Assembly (NCBI GenBank): GCA_958510875.1
Contig: OY294069.1
Coordinates: forward strand, 160,083,111 to 160,147,110
From: Endomychus coccineus
Taxonomy: Eukaryota > Arthropoda > Insecta > Coleoptera > Endomychidae
Direction: 5' to 3'
Length of the DNA stretch: 64,000 bases
In this document: positions 1 to 12,640 of the stretch, piece by piece
Numbering within the stretch: position 1 is the first letter of the stretch
Layout: each line of letters starts with the position of its first letter
Notes under the pieces: generated by a model
What the model was told of the DNA's origin: nothing
What the model saw: the letters and a program-made list of their open reading frames with translations, nothing else
The model's database searches: none
Translations under genes and position numbers: made by a program

Positions 1-706
1 AATTTAAACCGATTTTTTTATTGATTAGCAGATTACAGTTTTAAAGTTATCGACACCCAATTTGGCATGCCTTCAATCACGATAAAGAAAAGCCCCATTG
101 CCTTTGGTGAATATCGGATAATATTTACTCCCTTTTCACCACCATGAAATTCTAAAGAATTAATAGCTCCATACTCTCCAGAACGAACAATCTCTATCGG
201 AGAAAATTTGAAATACGAAAGACCTTTCCAACATTTGATCATGTTTGTTGGACTGTTCGTCCGATGTTATGCTGAAATTGAATTACATATAATAAAACAA
301 TCAAAGTCGCAGTTTAGGCCTCTTTTAAAAATATAACCATAGTGGTTTCAACCACTCGACGTTTTAAATCTAAATATCTCCTGCTATAGTCAGTGTAAGT
401 ATCAGGCTCTTGAAGCAACTAAGGTATCATCTTCAGTAAATCTGGAAGAGACAAACAGGATTAACAGACTTCGTGGTATCCTTAGGATTTTAAACAGAAA
501 TTACTTGTGTAGTCCAGTCAGACTTATCCTGAAATTACTTGCGTAGTCTGTCAGTAGTACGGAAAATAGAACAGTCGACGGGTGACCTGATTACTACTCG
601 TTAAGCTAGAAAAAAGAACTGAAGCTGAACGGAACTATTGGATTATGTTGTAACTCTAGAGAAACCTTACCGCTATTTAGATGCTCAAAAAGAGATCTTG
701 GTAGTA
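1..706. other. Non-coding AT-rich sequence, nothing recognised
   Basis: No open frame here resembles a known family. The longest, a 69-codon minus-strand frame near 33-242, has no domain, signal peptide or splice context that I can support. The stretch is the left flank of the mariner element that starts at 707, and its last two bases (TA, 705-706) look like that element's target duplication. Confidence 0.6.
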
Positions 707-1784
707 TTCACGAGGGTAAGGTAAAAAGTCTCTTAACAAATTTAACAAGAAATGATTTATTTGGTCAAAACTTATATTTTTCTCAACATAATCTCCTTGC
801 AGCCCGATACTCTTTGTCCGACGTTTTTCTAATTTTTCGATCCCTTCCAAATAATACGATTTCGGCAATCCCTTCAAAATAGGCGTTTGTTTCAGCGATG
901 ACCTCATCGTTGGAGCCAAATCTCCTCTGCGTAATATACGCCGGTGATCGTTTTGCCCTTTCTAAGGTAATCGATATGGACGATACCGTGTGCTTTCCAA
1001 AAAACTGTCGCCATGACTTTGTTGGCCGATAAACACACTTTGGTCTTTTTCGGCTTCGATTCGCCAGGACAAGTGCATTGTTTCGGCTGTTCTTTGGTCT
1101 CTGGTTATTGTGAGAGATCCATGTTTCGTCCACGATTACGAAACGGGGAAAAAAGTCCTTCTTATCGCGCTTGAACATCGCCAAACACTCCTTTGAAGTT
1201 GTCACACGGTCGCGCTTGCTGTCAACAGAGAGAAAATGCGGCACCCATCTGGCAGATAGCTTGCTCATATTGAAAAATGTGTGCAAAATGTTCCGTACCC
1301 GTTATGTTGAGATGCCCATAGCCTCAGCAATCTCTTGCACTTTAACTCGCCGATCGTCCAATATCATACCATGGATTTTATCGGCGATTTCTAGCGTTGT
1401 AACCTCAATTGGATGGCCAGAACGTTTGGCGTCCTTTGTGGTCATACTACCACAACGAAAATCAGTAAACCAATTGTGAACCGTTGTAAACGATGGTGAA
1501 GAGTCCCCATAAGGTTTAACAAGCGATGCTTTGGTTTGCATAATGTTTTTTCCACGCAAGAAATAATGTTTAATCAAGAAGCGAAATTCACTTTTTTCCA
1601 TGTTTACAAAAATCTTCAAGGTTGCTTGCTTTCGATGGGTGTCAAAACGGAACTGAATGACAGTGTGAACATTTTAATACGTTCTAGTTAAAGATGGTAC
1701 CTACATCACAAATGTCACGTGGCATTTTGGATTGTGGCACCATCTGTTTTATTTTTCAGGAACTTTTCACCTTGCTCTCGTACT
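707..1784 (-). mobile_element. mariner (irritans-like) DNA transposon, internally deleted
   Basis: Both termini are visible. The left end reads ACGAGGGTAAGGT just inside 707, and the right end read on the minus strand gives ACGAGAGCAAGGTGAAAAG. TA dinucleotides flank both sides (705-706 and 1785-1786), as expected for Tc1/mariner insertion. The element is about 1078 bp against roughly 1.3 kb for intact mariners. The shortfall matches a missing block in the catalytic part of the transposase. A related right-end sequence (ATCACAAATGTCA, CTGTTTTATTTTTCAGG) recurs at 17066-17158. The copy is non-autonomous and old. Confidence 0.88.
777..1601 (-). pseudogene. mariner transposase pseudogene, catalytic core deleted
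   Basis: The start is the ATG at 1601 (MEKSEFRFLIKHYF), which opens the mariner/SETMAR-type N-terminal helix-turn-helix. Next come VHNWFTDFRCG and DDRRVKVQEIAEAMGIS, the second DNA-binding helix set. A frameshift near 1290 moves to a frame carrying the first catalytic Asp in VDETWI. After another shift (RPTKSWRQFFG) the reading jumps straight to RRFGSNDEVIAETNAYFEG and then YYLEGIEKLEKR, the conserved C-terminus. About 70-80 residues are absent between these blocks, including the regions that hold the second and third catalytic Asp (HDNAP- and SPDLAPSDY-type motifs). The protein cannot be active. Family assignment is secure; the exact subfamily (irritans) is inferred from the C-terminal motif style. 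Confidence 0.85.
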
Positions 1785-1786
1785 TA

Positions 1787-4677
1787 TTGGTTGCAATAAT
1801 AAATCAATCAGTCAATCGTTATTTCATTACTTGGTTTCATTTGAATTGAGACTACTCTCATGGTGTTATTGGCGATAATTCATAACCACTATGGAGTAAT
1901 CCACTCATTCAAGAAATGATCCCAACATCAAAGCCCAGATTAATTATTGAATCTTATCTCTCATTCCATTTTGACAATGAAATGAAAATCAATTCCTGAA
2001 AAACCTTTCGTTTTATACAATTTGAATGACAAGCAATCTGTGGGCTACACGATTTGCTAATATACATAAAGAACTTTGTCCAATATGTTCAAAAATACTC
2101 TTAATAAGCACACGTATGTGTTCGAACACAATGGATGAAGGCCAGCTACATATCGTGGATATAGCAAGTCAAAATTGATGAGTCAACAGTTACTAGTGGT
2201 TGCAGAATGAATTAGTTGGATATATGAGGATTTGTAAGGGTGAATGACGACGCACTACAAATACTGTAGAGTAGAGGGATGTCAAAATCGATTAAATCGT
2301 GCAGTAGGCAAATAAAAACCAACGTGATAGAACTGCTATTATTATCAACAAGTGATTGAAACACTACCATACTAAAAACTAAAGTGCAACGCTACATCGT
2401 CCTAAAGAACAGACTTAATAAGCATAATAGAGCTGGATAAGCAAATACATCAACTGGCCGAGAGAAAAACTGTTAGTGTTTGAATAATCTATCACATCAC
2501 ATTATAGTGTAGCTGCAATATATTAAAATCATAAAATAAATATTTATATAAATATAATACGTTATTTTCTTGGAATTCCGATTTGAACAGCATTAACAAC
2601 TGTTAAATGACTAAAGTGTCATTTTAGCAATCAACTATTGCAAATTTATGAATTCTTGTTTATTTAGGTAAATACATAGCACACTTAAATTGTTTTCCAA
2701 ACCTCCTCAGATTTTGTAGTTTGGAAAGTATTAAACTTATCAGCTAATAATTGAAGATCGAACATGCACAATCATGTGACTTGAAGCTTGATGTTCAGTA
2801 AGTTTTATGCGATTTGTGAATTATTAACATCATGTCTTTGCAAGTTGCGAAAAAGGTCAAGGTGCTGAATAGGAAAAAGAAACTAAATGTGATAGAACTC
2901 GAACAAATCATCTGAAGATTCTAAAATCGGTTGTTTCTTGAACGTGAGGTTGTGAATATAATGTTATCGCGAGGGGTATTTTGCTGAAAGTTTATTCTGA
3001 CTTCTGCTGTAACCATAGGTACTTTATATAGATGAAGTTCATCCTATAACATCCTCGCCCGTTGATTCCATTCACAACCAAACTGTTTAGTCTGTTAGCT
3101 GATTATTATTGTGATAGTATAAACCTGAGTGTATGAACCAATCACTATACATATATATAGACACAGCTTCGGCTATACGTTACTAAAGCAGTGTTTGCGG
3201 CCAACATCGTGAGGATGCCTCCTGTTTTAACCAGAGATGCACTCTCCGTTTAAAATGAGACGACTTGCACTTTTATGTAACCAAATGTGTCACTAGTATG
3301 AACCTTCAATTTTTGGTAGCTTTTCTATAAAAGAGTCCACTAATAACCACTTACTTTATTGAGAATGTTATCGAATGCACCTCTTTCATAGTCACTGCTA
3401 TAGACTGAATTCGAAACACGAAATCTTGTAGTTTCAACGATTCTACTCTACGATCCGACTATCCATAATATGGTGTTTCTCGTAAGTAGATGCATATGAA
3501 TCGAAAACTAGATCAAATTTTTCACGAAATTATGTAAAGCAAAACGTTTTTAATACCTATAGACATGCACACTATGCCATGGGCTTTCGTGGAACATTAT
3601 AACATGCATTTTCATGTATAATGTTGAGAACAGAGTCCATATAATTTACCATTAACTATAATCGATTAGCTACATAAATTATTCAAATTCACAAGTTTTA
3701 AATATACTCTTGCTCTTAATAATCTTCGACATGCTATCCGTTCAAAAATTCTAACAAAGGATATGATATTAGTGTTTTCGGGGGTGTATTGCTCCTCAGG
3801 ATGAATGCACTTGGTCTTATCTGATATCAGGTTGCATTAGTGTGATTCACGGAGAATGTTTCTCAGCCGCGTGAAAAAAGCAGAGTGAGTGAGCCTGGAT
3901 GGCGACCGGTGAAGCGGTGTTTCTTGATTGTTAAAAGAAATTAATTAATCGAGCTCATACTCATTATTGATAAATACTTATTCTACATAATATTGAAAGT
4001 TGTACTATTTATACGATGGCAGACTATTGGGAACATAGGCAACTAGAGTACCACGGTCGACATCGGTCTACTATAACCGTCCCAGGGACAAATCTCTAAT
4101 GGCGACCTGGCGGTCTATCACCCGTCATGCTTTAAAGTGTTGACAATTGCGCGCTTTTCCTTAATTTCAGTGGCCAAACGACATAACTTTTTCAATCGTT
4201 AGAGTTTTTGGCACATCTATAGTCTACCCCCTTTCGAACGATAACTCAACCACCACCCTCCCCTCTGTAATTTTCTCTATCAAGCTGGTATACTACGTTA
4301 CTGATATATAAGATGTGCCTCCCTCATCTTGTTGTTAAGAGAGGACAGGACAATCACCGTAGAATCTTAGAGATACCCATAATTATGGTAGATCCTTTCG
4401 CCAAAACTACAATTACGCAAATTCAAGAAGCATTACACATTAGTTGGATCACGATGAATTCAATGAAATATCGAACTAATTTCAATAAAGAATTAACTTG
4501 ATGCTAAAATTAATAAGATTTTTGCTCGGAAGTGTTCTGCGCGTGACCATTAACAGAATGCCGAAAGTTTTAGTCTAGCTAGTTTCTGCAACTGTTAACG
4601 AATTACGTTTTCTACAGGCAGGCGTCAATGTACCACTCCTTCACATTACGGATTTAGGAGACATAAGTATTTGATAA
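1787..4677. other. Gene-free stretch, nothing recognised
   Basis: About 2.9 kb of AT-rich sequence without a recognisable coding frame, RNA gene or transposon terminus. A 62-codon plus-strand frame at 4313-4501 has no family resemblance. The stretch may contain degraded repeats that only a repeat library would reveal. Confidence 0.5.
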
Positions 4678-5345
4678 TCATAAACGTGATTCAAATGTTA
4701 AGATGCAAGGTAGAGTTAGTAACTTAGGTTTGTTGAAAAAGCCTCTACATAAAGTTCGCTTACTAACTCCAAAAATACATCTGACAACTCTTTTCTGACT
4801 TATGAAAACGTCACACGCTTTTGTCGAGTTGCCCCAAAAGGAGACCCAGTAAAGCAGGCGAGATGCTGCCAAAGCATGGTAAATAGACAACAGCTGCTCA
4901 AGGTTCAAGTTGTCTTTCAGATTTCTTAAGAGAAAACAAGTTGAATTCATTTTTGACATAATTTCAGTACAATGTGCCTTCCAGTCCAACCCGTCATCTA
5001 AGATGATAACAAAGAAAATTAGCTGTTGTTATCCTATCGATTAAGGTTTCATTGATATTTTAGGTCTACATCAGTAGTACGGTGAGTTATAAAACCTCAA
5101 ATATTTGGTCTTTGGATAGTTGAAATGTAAGTAATTAGAATTGAACCCACCTCGACATAGAAGACAAAATTAGCCTGGCAGGCTCTGCTGAGCTTTTGGC
5201 TGATGTACCAACGTATGAATCGTCGGCATACAGAGCAACTTCTGCATCGTAATCAAGAACATCTGGCAAATTATTGATATATAATATAAATAACACAGAG
5301 CCCAGCACAGATCCCTGTGGTACCCCCTAGTTTCACGTCACTGGT
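4678..5345 (-). pseudogene. Non-LTR retrotransposon (Jockey/CR1-like) reverse transcriptase fragment
   Basis: Read on the minus strand from 5345 the sequence opens with the RT motif GVPQGSVLGSVLF, followed by LYINNLPD and the catalytic YADDS box. After frame breaks, the frame at 4678-4989 gives a typical LINE RT thumb region: MDWKAHCTEIMSKMNSTCFLL, then SIYHALAASRLLYW, WGNSTKA and QKRVVRCIFGV. The order of motifs is that of Jockey/CR1-type LINE ORF2. The fragment is truncated at both ends, has stops and frameshifts, and shows neither an endonuclease domain nor a 3' tail. It is a dead relic. Confidence 0.85.
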
Positions 5346-5513
5346 TCTCGATTTAATGTCTTTAGAAGAATGACATATACTGACAACTGTTTTGATACAG
5401 CTTAATGATAAGATATCGGAAGAATAGCAACTACACTATAAGCACTATACTATACCGATCGGTTGGTAGGGTTGCAATATTGTTTCATTTTATATGCATA
5501 GTGTAAATCTTAC

Positions 5514-5586
5514 CCTCTGGAGTTCGAATGGTTTTCTTGACTGTAATATTAGGAACACCATAACCCATAACCAGTAACAAACTCAC
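5514..5586 (-). other. Possible orphan internal exon (weak)
   Basis: On the minus strand a good polypyrimidine-AG acceptor (TTGTATTGTTTCAG) precedes a 73 nt open stretch that ends in CCAGAGG followed by a GTAAG donor. One frame is open across it (containing MGYGVPNITVKK and TIRTPEG), entering in phase 0 and leaving in phase 1. No family is recognised. It lies 51 kb downstream, on the same strand, of the signal-peptide-like exon at 57262-57358, but the phases of the two do not join directly. It may be a real exon of an unidentified gene or a chance combination. Confidence 0.2.
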
Positions 5587-5599
5587 CTGAAACAATACA

Positions 5600-8500
5600 A
5601 GAAACATTATATTAGTTATTGGAGCTACTTGGTAAAGAGAAAAAGTGGAGTATGCAGAGTATGCTTCAGTCATAACAATACGACTTCTCCAAAATACCGG
5701 AGAATAAAAGAATGGACTCTTTTGTGTAATGAAACATGTTGATATGCATATAACTATGGATTTGGCGTTTACTTTATATAAATTATATTTTTTTCAATAT
5801 GTTTAACGAAATAAAACAAAATTTTAATTAACCCGAACTGCAGAGTTTCATTGCAGTCAATTGTTTCGCCACGCAGTGACATTTTTAAAAAAGCTTGTTA
5901 TTATAAGTTGCTCGCGAGATGGCGCTACTAACGCCCGGTAGTATTCAACAAAGGAGTCCAGTCCATATGACTAAATTATCTAAAAGCATTACCAAGAAAA
6001 AATAACATACTCGATCAAAAAAATGATTTTTCACATCTTGGGCACCATGTTAGTGGTGAGACTTGGAAAATCAAAGAATCGGTTCATTTTCATCAAATTC
6101 AAAACATAATACTAAATACATAAAATAGTTAACACATTGAAACTAGAGATATCTCCTGAATTAAGGAAAATATGGAAAAAGTTGAATAGGATAATTGTTA
6201 AACGAAATCGGGTTTATAAAAGGAAAATTTTTTTTGTTGATTTTGTTAAAATTTTAAATTTTAAATAAAGTCGATAAATTAGTAAGGCTGTGTTCATTTT
6301 GTAGACCAGATTTCTTTTTGACAATTGTCCTATTTAACTCAATCCCATATTTTTGTTATTCCAGCAGACAATAGAAAATCAGCACACCTATATAACATGA
6401 ATGCAAACTGTTGGTCACAAATTTTCAAAACATTCGTTTCATTTATTATAAATTTAAGAGAAAACAGGATTTCGAAAGTTACTTGCTTTCAATTATTAGT
6501 TCAACGTGAAATTTAGAGACTATTCTAGTGTAACGTTCAACCTACATGTTTTGTTCTAAATTACATTTTAACTCAGAGTTATATCCGAGTTTTGGGAATT
6601 CTATTTGAATTTTACCATTAACGCCACTATAGCCGCTGGAGTAAATGTAACATTGCACAATTCGGTGTCATGGTTTTGGTCTTTTTATCGGGAAATACGC
6701 TCTAATGCAATCTACTGGCAGTTCATATGATCGAATAATTTCATAATTAGCTTTGTTCGTTTAATGTTTTAGGTATTTATTACATAATTCAATGTTACGG
6801 TGGATATTGTCGGTAGTGCAGATCGAATTCGCATCTGGATTCAGTTTAAAACTTTTCGTGTCATTTTGGAGGACAGTAACGATTGAAGTGAACACCTACA
6901 ATATTACAACACTAGAAGTCCACATGCTTGCTGACGCAGCATGGTCCTAATGTGCAAGATCTTCTTAATATTACTGCTCTTGATTATAGGTTAACAAAAT
7001 TAACCTGCATTATATGATATAAATAAGCCCACGTGCATATTGACGCAGCATGGTCCTAATTTAACTGAGAAGTTATGCGGAAATGATGTAAAAGGCTTTG
7101 TCGGCACTCCTTTTGTTGTTCTTTGGCGACATATGGAGTCTATTGCGCAGTGAGGGTATATTCGGTACTCCCACCTCTATATAGTCTAGGGTGGGAGGCC
7201 ACGGGAGCCACCGGCAGTCACTTAATACTGTATAGAAACCTAGTCAAGAGCTAATCTAGCATCTCACTTTCTACACATGCATTTAGCTTCTTCTAGAAGA
7301 AATACGTCTCTTGATAAAAGTAATAAAACGCCCCCTTTCAATCTTTAGCTATGCTCATGCGCCTGCCGCCAGTACCGCCATCACTGTCCTGTTTATTATC
7401 TTCCTTCTAACTTGCGGAATAGTGTAATCCCCGTATTAGTTTTAGTAGCTTCTGAGCGCAAGTATATGGCTGGTATACGATCGAGGTGTAGCTAGCCCAG
7501 AGTGTAGAGCTACCCTATATCATACAAGGTCACATATCTAACCATAGAGTGTGGAGGTTATAGAATATATGTTGTGTATATACAAGTTATTTGTTGGATG
7601 TGAATTGGCGTCAATTTCGTGATCATCTCCGAGGAGGTGTCAAGGCGTCTGTATGAACTGTCGTGGTAGGTGTATGCTCTGGAGATAATAATCTACAGTA
7701 TCGGAAAGTATTTATCTTGGGTACGGTGATTTCATGAGAGCGTAAAGAATAGCTAGCGATATGTTGAGAGAGCATTACAATTTCAGGGCGGTCAGCTCAG
7801 GACGTAGAACGTCAGTATCATTCCAGCAGTCGGGAGAATGTGCGAGTCGCTGTGTCGTATAGCCACGTGGTCAGTTAACGCGTCAGGTGGGGTAAGAGGA
7901 GGGGTGCACAGCAGTGCGTCTCTCTTGTTTATGTGGTATTATCATATCATTGCGTTCCTTGTTGCTGTGTAGATTTCTGTCTATACCCCAGAAGAATTGT
8001 ATCCGATACTGTATATCTACTTCTACTAGTGTTAAAATTCGCATACTAGTGTTTTTTCCCCATTAAAATATTACGAGAAATATTACAACCTCCAATTCAA
8101 TTCAATATTCAATTCGATTATTGCCATTTAAAATGCATTGCTGTCATAGTGTCGTTGTTTCGACCCTTTGGCTTGTCCCAACGTTTTATTGGCTTACATG
8201 TCAGGTCAGTTACACTTAATTACCCTAGACTCCCGAAGCATTTACTATACTTCTAGGAAGGCATTAGTGTGGAAGAAACTTTTACATTTACAACACCTAA
8301 TGTCTAATGTAATGAGTTGAGAAACTACCCACTTACTTCATTTTAAAAAAAGTTTAAAACATTCCTAAGTCAATAAGCATATCATTATATTGAAGACTTC
8401 TTGGAGGAAAAAACTCTCATTTTAATGTTGATTCTAGAATTGTTTTTTAAAGTTTAGAATTTTAAGCTTCAAATCTAAAATCATAATTTTCAGAGTATAA

Positions 8501-8665
8501 TTATTAATTCTAAACTTTAACCTTTAAGTACATAACTAATTTATATCTGAACATCAGCCAGAACCAAAAAAGTTCTTATTTTAATATACTGTCCGATTAC
8601 TCATTATCATACTGGTATGTTAATTATGCCTGTAATATTATCTAAAACTTTTATTAATTATTACT
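5600..8665. other. Gene-free stretch with a short direct repeat
   Basis: No convincing gene. A direct repeat around GACGCAGCATGGTCCTAAT occurs near 6937 and 7042. The block from about 7100 to 8000 is visibly richer in G+C and less repetitive than its surroundings. I looked for an LTR there (TGT..ACA ends with a matching target duplication) and could not support one. Nothing else is recognised. Confidence 0.45.
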
Positions 8666-10955
8666 AAAGGGCGGAATATATGCGAAGTGCATATATTTGC
8701 ATATTTTTACAAATTTCATAAAAAATTGCATATTTCGGCAAAAATAAAATTTGTGTGCATATTTTTATGTTTTTCGTTTTATCAAAAGATTAAGTGCGAC
8801 CCTTGCAGATAATTGAAATAATTTAAAAGGTGGGTAGGTTTTATTATTATATGGTTTATGGACCCATTTTATTATTATATGGTTTATTGCCTAATTCACC
8901 GAACAGAAACAAGACAAGAAGGTTCACTTGAAGCTCCACCCTAATGTTGTCTATTTCGCTGGCACACTTAAATAATCCCTGGTGGTGCCAAGTCGTGTTC
9001 GGTGGTAGTAAGTATTGTCACCGAACAGAAACTTCTGTTCGGTGCGCGAATGAATTCATAACAAGACTTTCTTTTCTCGGGTTCTAGTTGGAATGCGGCG
9101 GCTTGCTTTTATAGTTCGGACTTCAAAGTACCGACGCCAAGTGTTCTTGTCTTGTTTCTTTTCGGTGCCTAATTGGAGAGCAAATGTGGTCTCTTCTTTT
9201 GTATTTATATTGTATAGTTTATAGTTTATCGATAGATTTCAGTGTGAAAAAAAATGATTTCGAAAATATTTATTTCAAACGCCTAAAATGCCGAAAGCCG
9301 CTTCGTGGATAAAAAATTTTCCTGAGTTGGAGTTTAGTGGGGATAAAGTGTTTTGCAAAGTTTGTGCCAAAATCATTATTTGTGAAAAGAAGTTCCAAAT
9401 TGATCAACACTTGAAAACAGCTATGCATAAAGCTAAGTTGCAGAAAAATAAATCTGTGCCTCAGCAGTGTGCAAACCGCATTTCAAAATGTCAAACCAAA
9501 GAGTGAAAAGGAGGTGTTTCATCAAGACTTATGCAAAGCTTTAGTCGCAGCAAATATACCTTTCAAGAAACTGCAAAATACACAATTCAGAGATTTTTTG
9601 CAAAAATATTGTAATCAAAACATCCCTGACGAATCCACACTTAGAAAGAAGTATGTGCAAACAGTATACGAAACCGTAATGGAAGAAATTAAAGTTTCAC
9701 TGGGCGATGAACATTTTTATATTATTGTTGATGAAAGCACAGACTCATGTGGTCGATATATCGCACATCTTATTATTGGAGGGCTTCAAGAAAATGAGCC
9801 AGGGGAGCCATATTTAATATCTTCTAAACAGTTAGACACAACAAATAATGTGACCGTAACTCGATTTATTCAGCAGTCTCTATCAAATATTTTTTTACCA
9901 AATCCAGTTCCAGTAGAGAAGTTTTTAGTGTTTTTGTCTGACGTAGCGCCGTATACGGTTAAAGTAGGCCAAAACTTAAAAATATCTTATTCCAATATGG
10001 TACATGTCACTTGCCTTTTACACGGGATAAACAGAGTTGCAGAAACTATTAGAACAGCATATCCCTTGGTGAACAAATTAATTTCAAATGTAAAGAAAGT
10101 GTTTTTGAAAGCACCTCTAAGAGTGCAGAGCTATAGAGAGAAATTGCCAGGAGTTAGTTTACCTCCAGAGTCCGATGGGGAACATGGATTAAGGCCGCGA
10201 TATTCTACGCAGACCATTTTGAAGCCATTAAAGACATAGTTTTAGATTTAGAAGACAATTCACAGTGTGTAGTGCAAAGTCAAGCAGTATTCAAAAATGT
10301 AAATTTAGCTAAGGAACTTGTTTTTATTAAGGTTAATTTTAGTTTTATACCAAATATAATAACTTCGTTAGAAAGTAGGAATATGAGTTTGAGAGAATCA
10401 ATTAATATTGTCGAAACTTTTTCCGACAAATGCAAAAAAGTTCCCGGTGATGTAGGAAATCAAGTAAGAAGTAAACTCGAAGTTATTGTGGGAAAGAATG
10501 AAGGCTTTAAGTATTTAATGGAAGTCAAAAATATTTTTGATACTAAACCATCCAACGAAGTAATACCTTGGCCTTATAACTTACTCCCCGAATTAAAATA
10601 TTGCCAGATCACATCGGTAGATGTTGAAAGATCTCTTTCTTTGTACAAACATATTTTTACAGACAGAAGGCAAACACTTTTATTGGAAAATTTTGAAAAA
10701 TATATCGTTATAAATGCATTTTATACTATTTCAGGTTAAAAATGTTACCTATTATATTTTTCTTTTAATTTTACTTAAAATAAATAATTTTTGTAAGAGT
10801 CGGCGTTTCTTTATTTCCATATTTCCATGTTATATTCAAGGCATATAATTGAATATTTTGTCAAATAAATGCATATTGTTGCATATTTCAAAGAAAAACT
10901 ATGCATATATATGCGCACATTTTAACTGAATTGACGTGCATATATTCCGCCCTTT
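8666..10955 (+). mobile_element. hAT-superfamily DNA transposon with intact termini
   Basis: Perfect 18 bp terminal inverted repeats begin AAAGGGCGGAATATATGC at 8666 and end as the reverse complement at 10955. The flanks AATTATTACT (8656-8665) and AATTGTTACT (10956-10965) match at 9 of 10 positions and look like a target-site duplication, although 8 bp is usual for hAT. Subterminal regions are rich in GCATAT motifs. An inner inverted repeat (around ACAAGACAAGAA) brackets the 5' non-coding part, about 8890-9175. The interior encodes a BED-finger hAT transposase in three frame segments. The element is about 2.29 kb. Confidence 0.9.
9288..10739 (+). pseudogene. hAT transposase (BED finger, RNase H-like, dimerisation domain), frameshifted
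   Basis: The first segment (9288-9506) starts at an ATG and holds an N-terminal BED-type zinc finger, with FCKVC followed by an H-x4-H pair (DQHLKTAMH). The second segment (about 9475-10239, next frame) has FRDFLQKYCNQ, the first catalytic Asp in YIIVDESTDS, a second Asp candidate in SDVAPYTVK and the conserved CLLHGINRVAE. The third segment (10272-10739, original frame) ends in the hAT C-terminal dimerisation block VDVERSLSLYKHIF. Two frame changes (near 9475-9500 and 10240-10270) break an otherwise collinear protein of about 480 residues. The layout resembles the CGG-binding-protein-like branch of hAT. It is probably inactive, but only lightly damaged. Confidence 0.85.
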
Positions 10956-10965
10956 AATTGTTACT

Positions 10966-12435
10966 ATACCTACCTATAAATGTAAATAAATTTTATAATA
11001 TTCTTGACGTGTTCTACACTGTACACCAAACAGTAACTACAGAACAAATAAAGCTTATCCTATCTATCCATAAAACGAAAGAAAGAAAATTTCCACTGAT
11101 TTTTAATTGTCAACAAAATCTGTATAGTGATGTCAACCGGCGGAAAAATACAATTTCACCTCGTTCTAGAGCTTACGTTGAAAGAACATCCAATGGCATT
11201 TCTATCCTTTCCGTCACAAATGAACAAACATTTGATTGAGACATCAAAATCGTTTTTTCTACTCAATCCTCGACGCTTGAGGTATTGGAATCAATGACAC
11301 AATAAATATAAAAATAAACGACACCTACAGCTTTCCTTTCAAGTTTTCTTCGTTGCTAACGTACAACAATTCGTTTGCCAACGTAAATTACTATACTCAT
11401 GAATGTATCTTGGTTGTTGAATTACAATATGAATCTAACTAATTCGAAACCACAAAGGTATTTTTCTCTCCGCAATAATGATAAATATTTTGTTTGAGCG
11501 AAGAGTAAACAACGGCTTCAAGCTTGTTATCCACATTTCATTCTGTCCTTTCAAACGTACGTGTTGAGTCAGTTGGAAATGTCGGAATAGTTAAAGCTGT
11601 TTGCCGTCTGACACGTATATATTATTTATATATGATGTCAGTAGTACAATGATTTTATTACATAAAAATTGCGCTCTGTTTTCATATTTAAACTTACATA
11701 TTCAACGAGATGAAGGAAGTGCAAATCCCGTTTACATTTTCATCCATCAACTATACAACATTCACAAGAAAATCTGTCTTGCATTCTGAAATATACGTCT
11801 TTCGTAATTTATTTTCAGAAATCTGCCTTTTGAATCAGTACATTTCTAGCTACTTCGGATGCTTGCAATAATGAGATTATGCTTGTTTTCCGTAGTACAT
11901 AGTATTGCCCCTTTCTAGTTCAATATTTTTGTTGTTCGATTCAATGCACGAGCAATTTTCCAATTCTTCAATCGCGAATAACAATTATTACCGTCATTTC
12001 TTCATAAACTACATGAAATGCCAATGGTTTCACGAAACAAATTTCAATCATCACTATTATTCGGATATAAACCTTATTTCCTTCAAATAGACAATAGTAT
12101 CGATTGCTCGATGAACGGCTAGAAAGAGGAAATGGCCACCTAGATCCCCAGATATAACACTCCGATTTTTTTCTTCTGGGATTACACCAAAACCTCGAAA
12201 TGTCATAGGAGATATGAGGCAGATTGATTACAGAATGTTTCAATAGTATTACTGTTAAAAGTTGATTTAATGAAAACTCAAAAAAACCATGAGAGTATCA
12301 ATAATCTACCCCATAACAAATTATTTAATCTATTAGCCAAAGAACAATTTGATAAGTCTAATGCATTATTAATGAGTTAAATTACCAAAGATATCTTATT
12401 TGCAGAAAACAGTTCTCTAAATCAATAAAGATACC
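10966..12435. other. Gene-free stretch, nothing recognised
   Basis: Several short open frames occur on both strands, but none has a domain, start context or splice pattern that I can defend. No transposon end is visible. Confidence 0.45.
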
Positions 12436-12439
12436 CCTA

Positions 12440-12640
12440 CTATAGTACAGAGTCAATAAATTGAAGAGCTTCTTGCACGTTGCAAGAAGCTGCAAATGAA
12501 ATCGAAATTAATCAGCAAGAAGTAGATGTCATTGTTCGGTCGCCTTCTCCAGATATCTCACTGATGAGGAAGATTTGAATCACGACAATATTATGAACAT
12601 GCAACTTCCAAATGACGTATCTGGTCTTGTTGGAGTTAGA
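12440..12640 (+). pseudogene. Possible piggyBac-type transposase N-terminal scrap
   Basis: With one frameshift, the translation reads NEIEINQQEVDVIVRSPSPD and then LTDEEDLNHDNI, followed by LPNDVSG. Acidic 'LTDEE.DD' and 'P.DV.G' motifs are typical of the N-terminal part of piggyBac-derived proteins in insects. No catalytic domain follows, because the sequence switches directly into PLE-like repeat at about 12640. A perfect 11 bp hairpin (AGCTTCTTGCA, 3 nt loop) lies at its left end near 12468-12492. The assignment is tentative. Confidence 0.3.

Noticed and set aside
5514..5586. Joining this exon directly to the signal-peptide exon at 57262-57358
   Set aside because: The upstream exon ends in phase 1, while the only open frame here enters in phase 0. 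The distance of 51 kb is also large.
7100..8095. Possible solo LTR or retrovirus-like terminal repeat
   Set aside because: GC-richer, with TGT..ACA-like ends around 7568 and 8089, but no matching target duplication, primer-binding site or coding region nearby.
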